NCBI GenBank assembly: GCA_964022665.1
Contig: CAXIDF010000013.1
Span: 62,001 to 126,000, forward strand
Source of the DNA: Haliea sp964022665
GTDB lineage: Bacteria; Pseudomonadota; Gammaproteobacteria; Pseudomonadales; Halieaceae
Length of the DNA stretch: 64,000 bases
Direction: 5' to 3'
This document shows positions 8,637 through 16,671 of this stretch, piece by piece (position 1 is the first letter of the stretch; the number at the start of each line of letters is the position of its first letter). A program made the translations under genes and the position numbers. The notes beneath the pieces are model-generated. The model searched no databases. It had not been told where the DNA came from and saw nothing but the letters and a program-made list of their open reading frames with translations.

Positions 8637-9061
8637 TCCCAGTTTGTGACATCGGCATTTTCGCCCGAACCACCCGGCGCAGCATCCGCGCCGTAAGAAA
8701 ACAGGTCGTACGCCGTGTGCTGCCCGGGGAAGCGATAGTTATAGGCGTTGCCCCACGGGTCATCGGGCACACTGGTACCGCGCAGATAGGGACCATTCCA
8801 ACCCTTCGCGCCGGCCGGTTCGCGCACCAGCGCTTCAAGGCCCGCGTCTGTCGGCGGAAACCGCCCGAGGTCCAACTTGTACATCTCCAGCGCCTGCTCC
8901 AGGTCGCGGATCTGTACACCGGCAGTTTTCGATTTTGCCCCCCCAAGTTGGTTCAGAACCTGCGGCCCGACGAGGCCCGCGAGCAGCGCAAGAATGGCCA
9001 GAACAACCAGTAGCTCAACCAGCGTGAAGCCGCGGTCTGAACGCCGCGAAAAGTGTGTCAT
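8633..9061 (-). CDS. gspG: Type II secretion major pseudopilin GspG
   Basis: The frame opens at 9079, but CAGGAG lies about 7 bases before the ATG at 9061, which gives MTHFSRRSDRGFTLVELLVV with a normal 10-residue leader, so I choose that start (142 aa). After the G|FTLVE site comes the usual helix and then the diagnostic GspG core: ALEMYKLDLGRFPPTDAGLEAL, the WNGPYLRGTSVPDDPWGN loop and YDLFSYGAD, which carries the calcium-binding residues. It is the main subunit of the pseudopilus. Confidence 0.95.
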   Translation of the reverse strand: MTHFSRRSDRGFTLVELLVVLAILALLAGLVGPQVLNQLGGAKSKTAGVQIRDLEQALEMYKLDLGRFPPTDAGLEALVREPAGAKGWNGPYLRGTSVPDDPWGNAYNYRFPGQHTAYDLFSYGADAAPGGSGENADVTNWE

Positions 9062-9097
9062 TGTGTACTCCTGAAACATTCCTTGATTATCCTGACG

Positions 9098-10438
9098 CTA
9101 CATCGCCAGGTCGTTGACCGATAGGATTCCCATCAAAATGGAAACGATGATCAGCGCGATGATGCCGCCCATGCCAAGAATAAGCAAAGGCTCCAGCAAG
9201 GTCAGGCCACGCTTGACACCGGACTCCACATCCCGGTCGTAGACGCGAGCCAATTCCAGCATCATTTCGTCCAATCGACCAGACTCCTCGCCCACCCGTG
9301 TCATCTGAATCACCAGAGGGGTGAACACGCCTCCGTCGGACAGGGCATCAGACACTCGGCGCCCCGCTTTCACTGCGGGCGGCAGAACACTCAGCGCCTG
9401 ACGGACAGTCGCGTTCTCGACCGTGCTCATGGCCACACCTATCGACTGCAGCAAGGGCACCCCATTGCCCAGCAACGTCCCCAGTGTGCGTGCGAAACGG
9501 GCCACCTCATACTTGAACAGCACGCCCCCCAGAATGGGCAGGCGCAGCATCCTCTGATCCCACCAACTGCGCCCCTCCGCGCCCGCCAGCCACGACCGCA
9601 AGCCGTAGTAGGCCAGCCCGAACGCCAGCAGCAACAGCCATCCCCAGCCTCTTACGATATCTCCCATGGCGATCACCGCACGTGTCAAACCCGGCAATCC
9701 CTCACCCATGTCGGCGAACAACGCTTCAAATTGGGGAACCACAAAACCCAGCATCACAGCAACCGACAATACGGCAACCACAGCAAGAATCGCCGGGTAA
9801 ATCAATGCGGAAACAACGGTATCGCGTACTTCTTTCGATCGGTGCAGGTACTCTCCCAAGCGCTCGAACACAACGTCGAGCTGACCGCTGGCTTCACCCG
9901 CCCGTACCATGTTGACATAGAAATTGCCGAATAGTTCGCCATCCGTTTCGAGGCCGTGGCTCAACGGTTTGCCGCTCTTGACGGTTTCCAGCAAGCGACG
10001 AAGCAGTTCCGTGTACGCGGGCCTGGTGCTCATATCCATCTGGACTTTCAAGGCACGATCAATGGGCAGGCCCGCACGCAACAACACGGCCAATTCCGAC
10101 GTCAGCGCAAGCACCTCGTCGCGACCGACGAACTCCCCACGCCGCGAAGGCCAGCGGAAGCCGCGGCCAGATCGCCCTGCGCCGGCGGGCTCAGATGCCG
10201 ATGTTGAAGACGGGCCCCCAGCTCTGCCCGGGCTTGAAGCGGGCGCAGACTGCGCAGCAGTGAACGCAGGCGCCGGTTTCGACAACCGCGCCTCTGCACC
10301 TGTCGCCGACCACACCCGGACAGGCGTAAGACCCTGTCCGCGCAGGTGCCGCAACGCCGCCGCATGATTGGATGCCGTCAATGCGCCCTGGACGATGGAG
10401 CCATCTTTCTGCGCAGCTTTATAGCTAAACTCTGGCAT
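9098..10438 (-). CDS. gspF: Type II secretion inner-membrane platform protein GspF
   Basis: GspF is the polytopic platform protein. The 446-aa product starts MPEFSYKAAQKDGSIVQGAL, typical of the family, and contains two T2SSF domains. Domain one (about 128-250) has LLRAGLPIDRALKVQ and helices around 222-242. Domain two ends IIALIIVSILMGILSVNDL. Residues 50-110 form a low-complexity Ala/Ser/Pro/Gly linker that replaces part of the usual N-terminal cytoplasmic segment and makes the protein some 40 residues longer than common GspF. A 45-base gap separates it from gspE. Confidence 0.95.
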   Translation of the reverse strand: MPEFSYKAAQKDGSIVQGALTASNHAAALRHLRGQGLTPVRVWSATGAEARLSKPAPAFTAAQSAPASSPGRAGGPSSTSASEPAGAGRSGRGFRWPSRRGEFVGRDEVLALTSELAVLLRAGLPIDRALKVQMDMSTRPAYTELLRRLLETVKSGKPLSHGLETDGELFGNFYVNMVRAGEASGQLDVVFERLGEYLHRSKEVRDTVVSALIYPAILAVVAVLSVAVMLGFVVPQFEALFADMGEGLPGLTRAVIAMGDIVRGWGWLLLLAFGLAYYGLRSWLAGAEGRSWWDQRMLRLPILGGVLFKYEVARFARTLGTLLGNGVPLLQSIGVAMSTVENATVRQALSVLPPAVKAGRRVSDALSDGGVFTPLVIQMTRVGEESGRLDEMMLELARVYDRDVESGVKRGLTLLEPLLILGMGGIIALIIVSILMGILSVNDLAM

Positions 10439-10483
10439 GACTGACTATCAACCCCGGTTGTGAAGCAGCTACCGCGCCGGGGT

Positions 10484-12190
10484 TCAGAGGCCCGGGCCTG
10501 ACAGCTCTGCTTCGTCGCTCTGGTCCTGGGTAACCCGCAGGACTTCTTCCAGCGACGTCACCCCGCCCGCGACCTTGCGCAGCCCGTCCTCATAAAGCGT
10601 GAGCATACCACGCTGACGGGACGCAACGTGCAGCGTAGTGGCGTCCGTTCCGGAAAGTATGGCCTTGTGCATATCGGCGTCGAGCACGAACAGTTCGTGA
10701 ATGGCGGTGCGTCCGCTATAGCCCGTCTGGCGGCAATGCTCACAGCCTTCACTCGTGTAGATGCGGTTCTCGCCCACGGGCAGCCAGCGGCGCAAACCCG
10801 CCTCCTCGATCGCATGCGGCGCAAGCTCGATTGGTCGGCGACAGTGCCGGCAGAGTGTTCGCACCAGTCTCTGTGCGAGAACGCCATTGACCGCAGAGGT
10901 AATCAGGAAACGCTCAATACCCATGTCCTCGAGGCGGGTAATCGCGCCGGCGGCAGTGTTGGTATGCAGCGTAGACAGCACCAGGTGGCCGGTCAGTGCA
11001 GACTGCACCGCGATCTGCGCGGTTTCCCCATCGCGCATTTCACCAATCATGATGATGTCTGGATCCTGCCGCAGAATCGAGCGCAGAGCACGGGCAAAGG
11101 TCAGCTCGATCTGGGGCTGAACCTGGATCTGATTGATGCCACTCATCTGGTATTCAACCGGATCTTCAACGGTGATGATCTTCAGGGCCGTGGAGTCCAG
11201 CGTGGAGAGTGACGCATACAAGGTGGTGGTCTTGCCAGAGCCGGTCGGGCCAGTCAGCAACAGCACGCCATGCGGCCGCTGGAGAAGTTCCTGGTAGCTG
11301 CGCAACGTATCCTGGCTGAAGCCCATGCTTTCCAGGCTGAGGCGAACACTCTGGCGGTCGAGCACCCGCATGACGATACTTTCACCGTACACCGTAGGGA
11401 TGGTTGAAACGCGCAGATCCAGCTCATGCCCTTTGACCCGCGTCATGATGCGGCCATCCTGGGGCAAGCGCCGTTCGGCAATATTCAGGTTGGCCAGCAG
11501 CTTGATCCGCGAGGCAATCGCTGCCGCCAGGTTCGCCGGCGGGGTCTCCTGTGCCGGTTGAATAACGCCATCAACACGGTAACGTAAATGCAGTCCATCC
11601 TCGAACGGTTCGAGGTGAACGTCGGATGCACCCAGGTCCAGAGCGCGATGAATAAGCTGGTTGACCAGCTTAATCACCGGCGCTTCGCTGGCCAGATCAC
11701 GGAGGTGCTCAATAAACTCCTCATCGCCCGCGTACTGATCTGCGGGGCCTAACTCTTCGCCACTCTCAGGCGCTTGATAGCGCTGCAGCGCCGCGGTGAT
11801 ATCGGACTCGAGCCCGAGAGAGAGCTCCACTGCACAACCGGTCGCCAGTTGTAGTGCCTTGGCAGTAAACGGATCCTGTGGCACGACTGCGGCAAACCTC
11901 AGCACTTGCGCTGTTTGCCCCAACGGGACGACCTGCCGATTGAACAAAAACTCCGTTGCAAGACCCTTGATCTCGATAATCTCTTGCGGGTAGTCAGCTG
12001 CACTGACCAAAGGCAATTGCAGCTGTTCGCTCAGGGCTTGCGCAACATCCAGCTCCGACACCAGACCCAGCTGCACCAGCACTTGCCCCATATGGCCGCC
12101 CATTTCCTGCTGCGCAATGAGCGCGCGCTCCACATCGCGCACACTGACCTTGCCGCGGCTGACCAGCAATTCTCCAAGCTTCATTTCCAT
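10484..12190 (-). CDS. gspE: Type II secretion ATPase GspE
   Basis: GspE powers pseudopilus assembly in the cytoplasm. The 568-aa protein has an N1E/N2E (MshEN-like) N-terminal domain (1-140) and a RecA-like ATPase core. The core carries Walker A GPTGSGKTT at 314-322, the Asp box ITVEDPVEY, Walker B DIIMIGEMRD (378-387) and the His box TGHLVLSTLHT. A tetracysteine zinc site is formed by C447, C450, C483 and C486. All key residues are intact. It is the first canonical gsp gene of the operon and starts 10 bases after the stop of the CmcI-like gene. Confidence 0.97.
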   Translation of the reverse strand: MEMKLGELLVSRGKVSVRDVERALIAQQEMGGHMGQVLVQLGLVSELDVAQALSEQLQLPLVSAADYPQEIIEIKGLATEFLFNRQVVPLGQTAQVLRFAAVVPQDPFTAKALQLATGCAVELSLGLESDITAALQRYQAPESGEELGPADQYAGDEEFIEHLRDLASEAPVIKLVNQLIHRALDLGASDVHLEPFEDGLHLRYRVDGVIQPAQETPPANLAAAIASRIKLLANLNIAERRLPQDGRIMTRVKGHELDLRVSTIPTVYGESIVMRVLDRQSVRLSLESMGFSQDTLRSYQELLQRPHGVLLLTGPTGSGKTTTLYASLSTLDSTALKIITVEDPVEYQMSGINQIQVQPQIELTFARALRSILRQDPDIIMIGEMRDGETAQIAVQSALTGHLVLSTLHTNTAAGAITRLEDMGIERFLITSAVNGVLAQRLVRTLCRHCRRPIELAPHAIEEAGLRRWLPVGENRIYTSEGCEHCRQTGYSGRTAIHELFVLDADMHKAILSGTDATTLHVASRQRGMLTLYEDGLRKVAGGVTSLEEVLRVTQDQSDEAELSGPGL

Positions 12191-12200
12191 GCCCCGGCAC

Positions 12201-12854
12201 TCATCGGCGAATCAGAAACCCCCCAGGGGCAAAGGTAAAACCAAACTTGGATTCGCGCTCCGAGTCGTGAGCATAGTCGTCAGGGTATTTCTCACAATAC
12301 GCCGCTACCGCTTCATAAGGGCCTTCGCCCCAGCCCGGCAGGACAGGGTTACCATTGATATTCCCGTCTTCCACGACCATATAGTCGCCGGGTTTCGTCA
12401 CCTGCCGCAGCAACTCCATCTCAGCCAGCACATGAGTTTTACGGTGGTCCGAGTCGAGGATAAAAAAGGCGGGGCCCGGCATCGCCGCACGATAAGCGAG
12501 GAGATTCGCCGCCATACCCGGGTCGGTAGAAGAACAGGTCATCAGATGGATTGAGGACTCGGTGCGAACCCGGGGGTGCACATCGACGTGAGAGATATCC
12601 ACACTGATCACTCTCAGTGCGGGGTTCACCGCCCTACCGATGACACTGAAATATAGAGCGGCGCCACCGAACCGCGTACCAAACTCGACCACCAAAGCCG
12701 GGTTCAGCGTGCTGAGGATTTCCTGATAGTTCCACATGTCAGCGACCGATTTCAGACACGGCACACCGAGGAACTCTACCGTTTCCCAGACTTCGGTATC
12801 GTAATACCAACGATGGTACGCGTCGAACACGCTACTAACAGGACTTGATGCCAA
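12201..12854 (-). CDS. CmcI/rhamnosyl O-methyltransferase-family protein
   Basis: The protein matches the cephalosporin hydroxylase (CmcI)/rhamnosyl O-methyltransferase family, SAM-dependent enzymes acting on sugars or natural products. Visible motifs are VVEFGTRFGG (SAM motif I), VISVDISHVDVHP, FFILDSDHRKTHV (likely metal ligands DSDH) and DYMVVEDGNING. The open frame reaches 12986, which would overlap the thiolase. A TTG at 12854 has GGAGGG 8 bases upstream, giving a 217-aa protein that starts just before the conserved FDAYHRWYYD, so I favour it. It lies 10 bases before gspE, which suggests cotranscription with the type II secretion operon. The substrate is unknown. Confidence 0.75.
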   Translation of the reverse strand: MASSPVSSVFDAYHRWYYDTEVWETVEFLGVPCLKSVADMWNYQEILSTLNPALVVEFGTRFGGAALYFSVIGRAVNPALRVISVDISHVDVHPRVRTESSIHLMTCSSTDPGMAANLLAYRAAMPGPAFFILDSDHRKTHVLAEMELLRQVTKPGDYMVVEDGNINGNPVLPGWGEGPYEAVAAYCEKYPDDYAHDSERESKFGFTFAPGGFLIRR

Positions 12855-12862
12855 TGCGACAA

Positions 12863-12868
12863 CCCTCC
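12863..12868 (-). promoter_or_regulatory. Ribosome-binding site GGAGGG that supports a TTG start
   Basis: GGAGGG lies 8 bases upstream of the TTG at 12854 and is the only strong Shine-Dalgarno site in the 5' part of the CmcI-like frame. It is what decides the start of that gene. Confidence 0.55.
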
Positions 12869-12870
12869 GG

Positions 12871-12896
12871 ACCGACTGATATTCTATCAGTCCGGT
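12871..12896 (-). terminator. Stem-loop between the thiolase and the CmcI-like gene
   Basis: ACTGATA (12875-12881) and TATCAGT (12885-12891) pair perfectly around a 3-base loop. The stem extends to ACCG/CCGGT with a one-base bulge. It lies 50 bases past the thiolase stop and immediately before the ribosome-binding site of the next gene. There is no U tract, so it may attenuate or process the transcript rather than terminate it. Confidence 0.4.
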
Positions 12897-12945
12897 GGGT
12901 TGGATAAATACCCTTATAACTGCATAGCACCGACAGCCACCAGGA

Positions 12946-14148
12946 TCAGGCGACCTCAAACAGCCCGGCTGCGCCCATGCCACCACCGATGCACATGGTA
13001 ATCACCACATATTTCACACCGCGACGCTTCCCTTCAATCAGGGCATGGCCGACCATGCGGGCGCCGCTCATGCCAAAGGGATGGCCAATGGAAATGGCGC
13101 CGCCGTTCACGTTGAGGCGGTCGTTGTCGATACCGAGCTTGTCGCGGCAATACAGGACCTGGCAGGCGAAAGCTTCGTTCAACTCCCAGAGGCCGATATC
13201 ATCCATCTTCAGGCCGTGACGCTGCAGCAGCTTGGGAATGGCAAACACCGGGCCGATACCCATTTCGTCCGGACCACAGCCGGCCACGGCCAGGCCGCGA
13301 TAGATACCCAGGGGCTGCAGCCCCTGCTTGGCCGCCAATGCACCGTCCATCAACACACAGGCTGAGGCACCGTCCGACAGCTGCGAGGCATTGCCCGCCG
13401 TGATGAAGCGGCCTTCCTTCACAAACTGGCCATCCTTGAAAACCGGCTCCAGCCCCTGAAGGCTTTCCAGCGTTGTGGAGGGTCGGTTACCTTCATCTTT
13501 CTCCAAAGTGACCGCCTCGTAGGTGGTTTCCTTGGTTTCTTTATTGAAGACCGCCTTGGTGGAGGCCATCGGCACGATTTCCGCATCGAACAAGCCGGCT
13601 TCCTGCGCCGCTGCGGTACGCATCTGGCTTTGGAACGAGTACTCATCCTGCGCCTCGCGGGAAACGCCATAGCGCTCAGAGACGATCTCAGCAGTCTCGA
13701 TCATCTGGATATACGCCTGGGGCGAAACCTCCAGCACGGTTTTCGACACGTTGCGGTAGCTGTTCTTGTGCTTGTTCTGCACCAGCGAGATGGACTCCAG
13801 CCCACCCGCCACGGCAACATCGTACTCGTTGCACATGATGGCCTTGGCGGCTGTGGCAATGGTCATCAAGCCGGAAGAACACTGCCGGTCCATGGTCATG
13901 CCCGCTGTCGTATCCGGCAGACCGCCGGCAACACCGCAGAGCCGGCCCAGGTTGTAGGCTTGTGTGCCCTGCTGTGCCGCCGCACCCATGAGGCAATCAT
14001 CCACCAGGGCGGGATCGATGCCAGCGCGCGCAACCGCCGCGCGGACGACGTGGCCGCCCAGTGCGGGGGCTTCGGTGTCATTAAAGGCGCCGCGGAAGGC
14101 TTTGCCGATCGGGGTTCTGGCGGTGCTGACGATAACTGCATCTCTCAT
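12946..14148 (-). CDS. Thiolase (acetyl-CoA C-acyltransferase)
   Basis: This 400-aa thiolase has the acylated Cys in DRQCSSG (C90), the His of GHPFGMSG (H356) and the second Cys of MCIGGGMG (C386), so it should be active. It cleaves 3-oxoacyl-CoA or condenses acetyl-CoA; the substrate range cannot be read from sequence. AGAGGAG precedes the ATG and a TACAAT -10 candidate lies at 14203-14208. It is separated from the steroid operon by a repeat-rich spacer and is a different subfamily from the FadA6-like thiolase at 18734, so it may serve general beta-oxidation or a distinct step. Confidence 0.92.
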   Translation of the reverse strand: MRDAVIVSTARTPIGKAFRGAFNDTEAPALGGHVVRAAVARAGIDPALVDDCLMGAAAQQGTQAYNLGRLCGVAGGLPDTTAGMTMDRQCSSGLMTIATAAKAIMCNEYDVAVAGGLESISLVQNKHKNSYRNVSKTVLEVSPQAYIQMIETAEIVSERYGVSREAQDEYSFQSQMRTAAAQEAGLFDAEIVPMASTKAVFNKETKETTYEAVTLEKDEGNRPSTTLESLQGLEPVFKDGQFVKEGRFITAGNASQLSDGASACVLMDGALAAKQGLQPLGIYRGLAVAGCGPDEMGIGPVFAIPKLLQRHGLKMDDIGLWELNEAFACQVLYCRDKLGIDNDRLNVNGGAISIGHPFGMSGARMVGHALIEGKRRGVKYVVITMCIGGGMGAAGLFEVA

Positions 14149-14220
14149 GGTTAACTCCTCTGATTCGGTTGTTAGTGCTTTGTTGTTGTGTTGGATTTGG
14201 GGATTGTACTGCTATGGGGA

Positions 14221-14280
14221 GGATTGTGCCTTAATCCGGAGCGGCTACGGGTTGCCCCTGACAAAACGCGACGTGAACCC
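14221..14280. repeat. Direct repeat, copy A
   Basis: About 60 bases beginning GGATTGTGCCTTAATCCGG and ending GACGTGAACCC. They recur at 14290-14350 with three substitutions and one single-base indel. The repeat occupies the spacer upstream of the thiolase gene and contains no open frame of note. Confidence 0.85.
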
Positions 14281-14289
14281 GTTCGTGGC

Positions 14290-14350
14290 GGATTGTGCCT
14301 CAATCCGGAGCGGCTACGGGGTTGCCCCTGACAAAACACGCCGTGAACCC
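14290..14350. repeat. Direct repeat, copy B
   Basis: Second copy of the 60-base repeat, 9 bases after copy A. Its core GGGGTTGCCCCTGACAAAA (14318-14336) is found again in inverted orientation at 14391-14409, so copy B and that segment can form a long stem. Confidence 0.85.
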
Positions 14351-14367
14351 ATCCATGGGGGCTTCGC

Positions 14368-14409
14368 GCTCGCATCCATGCGAGCGAGAGTTTTGTCAGG
14401 GGCAACCCC
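14368..14409. repeat. Hairpin plus inverted copy of the repeat core
   Basis: GCTCGCAT-CC-ATGCGAGC (14368-14385) is a perfect 8-bp hairpin. It is followed by TTTTGTCAGGGGCAACCCC (14391-14409), the exact inverse complement of the core in copy B (14318-14336). Together they make a cruciform-capable block of about 90 bases. The remainder of the spacer up to 14500 shows nothing I recognise. Confidence 0.8.
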
Positions 14410-14500
14410 GCATCCACTCCTCGCTCACGGGAATACTCAGGGTGAGCACGCCCGAATAAACTCAAAGCAATACCACATTAACGAACTGGCAAAATCAGTA

Positions 14501-14614
14501 GGAGGCTGTGGGCGGGCGCACCGGGCGGGACCGTAGCAAACATGGATGTTTGCTTCGAGCCTACAGGGACGTATTCACGGCGAGTCCCGCCCGGTGCGCC
14601 CGCTCACAGCCTCC
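14501..14614. repeat. 114-bp palindromic element with 31-bp terminal inverted repeats
   Basis: The left arm (14501-14531, GGAGGCTGTGGGCGGGCGC...) and right arm (14584-14614) are inverse complements over 31 bases with one mismatch. The 52-base centre contains a second perfect hairpin, GCAAACAT-GG-ATGTTTGC (14536-14553). It lies 50 bases past the stop of the ipdF-like gene and could act as its terminator. The structure resembles REP/BIME or a MITE-like mobile repeat; I see no clear target-site duplication. Confidence 0.85.
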
Positions 14615-14664
14615 GGCACGACGCACCCTACACAAGCTGCACGACCGACCAACACCCGCCCCCA

Positions 14665-15456
14665 TCAAGCCCGCTGACTGGAGCAGGAAACAATCTCCCC
14701 GGTCATATACCCCGAATAATCCGAGGCCAAAAACATCATCACATTCGCCACTTCCCACACCTCGGCCGCACGCCCGAAAGCCTCCTTCGCCGCCAGCTCT
14801 TCCAGCAACTCCATCGGCGTGGTCTTCTTCAGGAACTCGTGAAAGGCAATGGAAGGCGACACAGCATTAATGCGCACACCGTGATCCGCTGCCTCCAGCG
14901 CGGCACAGCGCGTCAGCGCCATCACACCCGCCTTGGCCGCCGCATAGTGGCACTGTTCTTTCTGCGCGCGCCAGCCCAGCACGGAGGCGTTGTTGACGAT
15001 GACGCCTGCACCGCGCGGCTGCATCTTGCGCAGCATGGCACGGGTCATGCGCATGGTGCCGGTGAGGGTGATATCCAGCACGCGGCTCCATTCGTCGTCG
15101 GGCATGTCAACGAGCAGGCGCGTACCCCCCAGGCCGGCGTTATTGATCAACACGTCAACGCCGTCCATGGTCTCTTCGGCGTAATCCACCAGGGCCTGTA
15201 CATCGTTCTCATCGGTCACATTCGCCAGCTTGCCGTAGACCGCTTCAAGGCCGGTATCCGCTTTCAGCTGCTCGACCGCCTTGGCCAGCCGACCCTCGTG
15301 GATGTCGCTGATCATGACGGCCCGGGCGCCTTCTTCGGCCGCCCGTGTAGCGGCCGCGAAACCAATGCCGGCGCCGGCAGCGGCGGTAATGAGTACGGAC
15401 TTGCCGGCCAGCAGGTTGTGTCCGGCGACGTAGGGTGGTGGTTCTTTCAATGCCAT
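14665..15456 (-). CDS. ipdF: Short-chain dehydrogenase, IpdF-like (steroid C/D-ring degradation)
   Basis: This 263-aa SDR has the Rossmann motif TAAAGAGIG near residue 25, NNAG, and the catalytic YAAAK (HYAAAKAG). In actinobacteria and proteobacteria that degrade steroids, IpdF oxidises the hydroxyl of a HIP-derived CoA thioester. The assignment rests on the N-terminal style (ITAAAGAGIGFA) and, mainly, on its place in an operon with FadD3, IpdABC, EchA20 and FadA6. It is the promoter-distal gene. GGAGAAACACAGC precedes the ATG. Confidence 0.75.
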   Translation of the reverse strand: MALKEPPPYVAGHNLLAGKSVLITAAAGAGIGFAAATRAAEEGARAVMISDIHEGRLAKAVEQLKADTGLEAVYGKLANVTDENDVQALVDYAEETMDGVDVLINNAGLGGTRLLVDMPDDEWSRVLDITLTGTMRMTRAMLRKMQPRGAGVIVNNASVLGWRAQKEQCHYAAAKAGVMALTRCAALEAADHGVRINAVSPSIAFHEFLKKTTPMELLEELAAKEAFGRAAEVWEVANVMMFLASDYSGYMTGEIVSCSSQRA

Positions 15457-15480
15457 GCTGTGTTTCTCCTGTGGCCCGCG

Positions 15481-16671
15481 CTAGCCGCGGGGTTCGCGGG
15501 GCATGCCAAGTGCGCGCTCGGCGATGATGTTGCGCTGGATCTGGTTGGTGCCGCCGTAAATGGTGTCGGCGCGTGTAAACAGGTACATGGACTGCAGCCG
15601 GCTCAAGCCATAGGGCGCCTCGGGAACAATCTCGCTTTCAGCGCCCAGTACATCCATGGCCAGCTTGCCCAGGTTGCGGTGCCAGCTGGACCAGTACAGC
15701 TTGTAGATCATGGCCTCTTTCTGCAGGCTGCCGTCGTCACCGCCGCCGGAAAGCATGCGCATGCTGTTGAAGCGCATGATGCGCAGGCCGATGTGGGCCT
15801 CGGCAATCCGCTGGCGCAGTGCCGGGTCGCACGAGGCACCGTTGGCCCTGGCAACGCGCACGATCTCGTCCAACTCGTTCTGGAACAGCATCTGCTGGCC
15901 CAGTGTGGAAACGCCGCGTTCAAAGCCCAGCAGCCCCATGGCGACTTTCCAACCCTCGCCTGGCGCACCGACGATGTCATCCGCATCGCACACCGCGTCA
16001 TCGAAGAACACTTCGTTGAACTCACTGGTGCCGGTAAGCTGCTCGATCGGGCGCACAGTTACACCCGGCTGGTCCATGGCGACGAGGAAGAAGCCCAGGC
16101 CTTTGTGCGCACTGGAGTCGGGGTCGGTGCGAGCAATCACGAACACATACTGGGATTCGTGCGCCAGCGAGGTCCACACTTTCTGCCCGTTGATCTGCCA
16201 CAGCCCTGTGCCTTCATCGAGCCGGGCGCGGCTTTTGACGTTGGCGAGGTCGGACCCGGCCGAGGGCTCGGAGTAGCCCTGACACCAGAACTCGCGGCCT
16301 GCACGGATACCGGGGAGATAGCGCTCGCGCTGTGCCTCACTGCCGAAAGCGATCAACGTGGGGCCCATCAGGGTTTCGCCGATATGCCCCATGCGACCAG
16401 GACCGCCGGCGCGAGCGTATTCTTCGTTGAATATGACCTGCTGTTCGACACTCGCCGCGCGACCGCCGTATTGCTTGGGCCAGCCGATGCAGGTCCAGCC
16501 ACCTTCGGCCAGCTTCTGCTCCCACGCCTTGCGCTCTTCGACGAAGGAGTGCTCATCCCCGGGGCCGCCACGAAAGCGGATAGGTTCGAATTCGCCACAG
16601 AGGTTTTCTGCCAACCAGGTGGCGACTTCTTCGCGGAACAGTTCGTCTTCGGGACTGAAACTCAGTTTCAT
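15481..16671 (-). CDS. Acyl-CoA dehydrogenase, alpha-type subunit of a heteromeric steroid ACAD
   Basis: The 396-aa protein is a FadE-type flavoprotein with WCQGYSEPSAGSDLA (FAD/substrate loop) and a C-terminal IYGGTNQIQRNIIAERALGMPRE. The usual catalytic Glu of the YEGT motif is Gly here. Glu251 in GFERG occupies the helix-G position used by isovaleryl/long-chain ACADs and ChsE4-like proteins, so it is the likely base. Its start overlaps the stop of the next ACAD by 4 bases. Such tight pairs form alpha2beta2 enzymes in steroid degraders (FadE/IpdE type). Which dehydrogenation of the HIP pathway it performs cannot be told from sequence. Confidence 0.82.
   Translation of the reverse strand: MKLSFSPEDELFREEVATWLAENLCGEFEPIRFRGGPGDEHSFVEERKAWEQKLAEGGWTCIGWPKQYGGRAASVEQQVIFNEEYARAGGPGRMGHIGETLMGPTLIAFGSEAQRERYLPGIRAGREFWCQGYSEPSAGSDLANVKSRARLDEGTGLWQINGQKVWTSLAHESQYVFVIARTDPDSSAHKGLGFFLVAMDQPGVTVRPIEQLTGTSEFNEVFFDDAVCDADDIVGAPGEGWKVAMGLLGFERGVSTLGQQMLFQNELDEIVRVARANGASCDPALRQRIAEAHIGLRIMRFNSMRMLSGGGDDGSLQKEAMIYKLYWSSWHRNLGKLAMDVLGAESEIVPEAPYGLSRLQSMYLFTRADTIYGGTNQIQRNIIAERALGMPREPRG

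Noticed and set aside
12201..12986. Start of the CmcI-like gene at 12986
   Set aside because: This would overlap the thiolase by 41 bases and add a non-conserved Cys/Pro-rich N-terminus that reads through a stem-loop; the TTG at 12854 has a strong ribosome-binding site.
14221..14409. CRISPR array
   Set aside because: Only two direct copies of 60 bases with a 9-base gap and no cas genes; the third copy is inverted, so this is not a CRISPR array.
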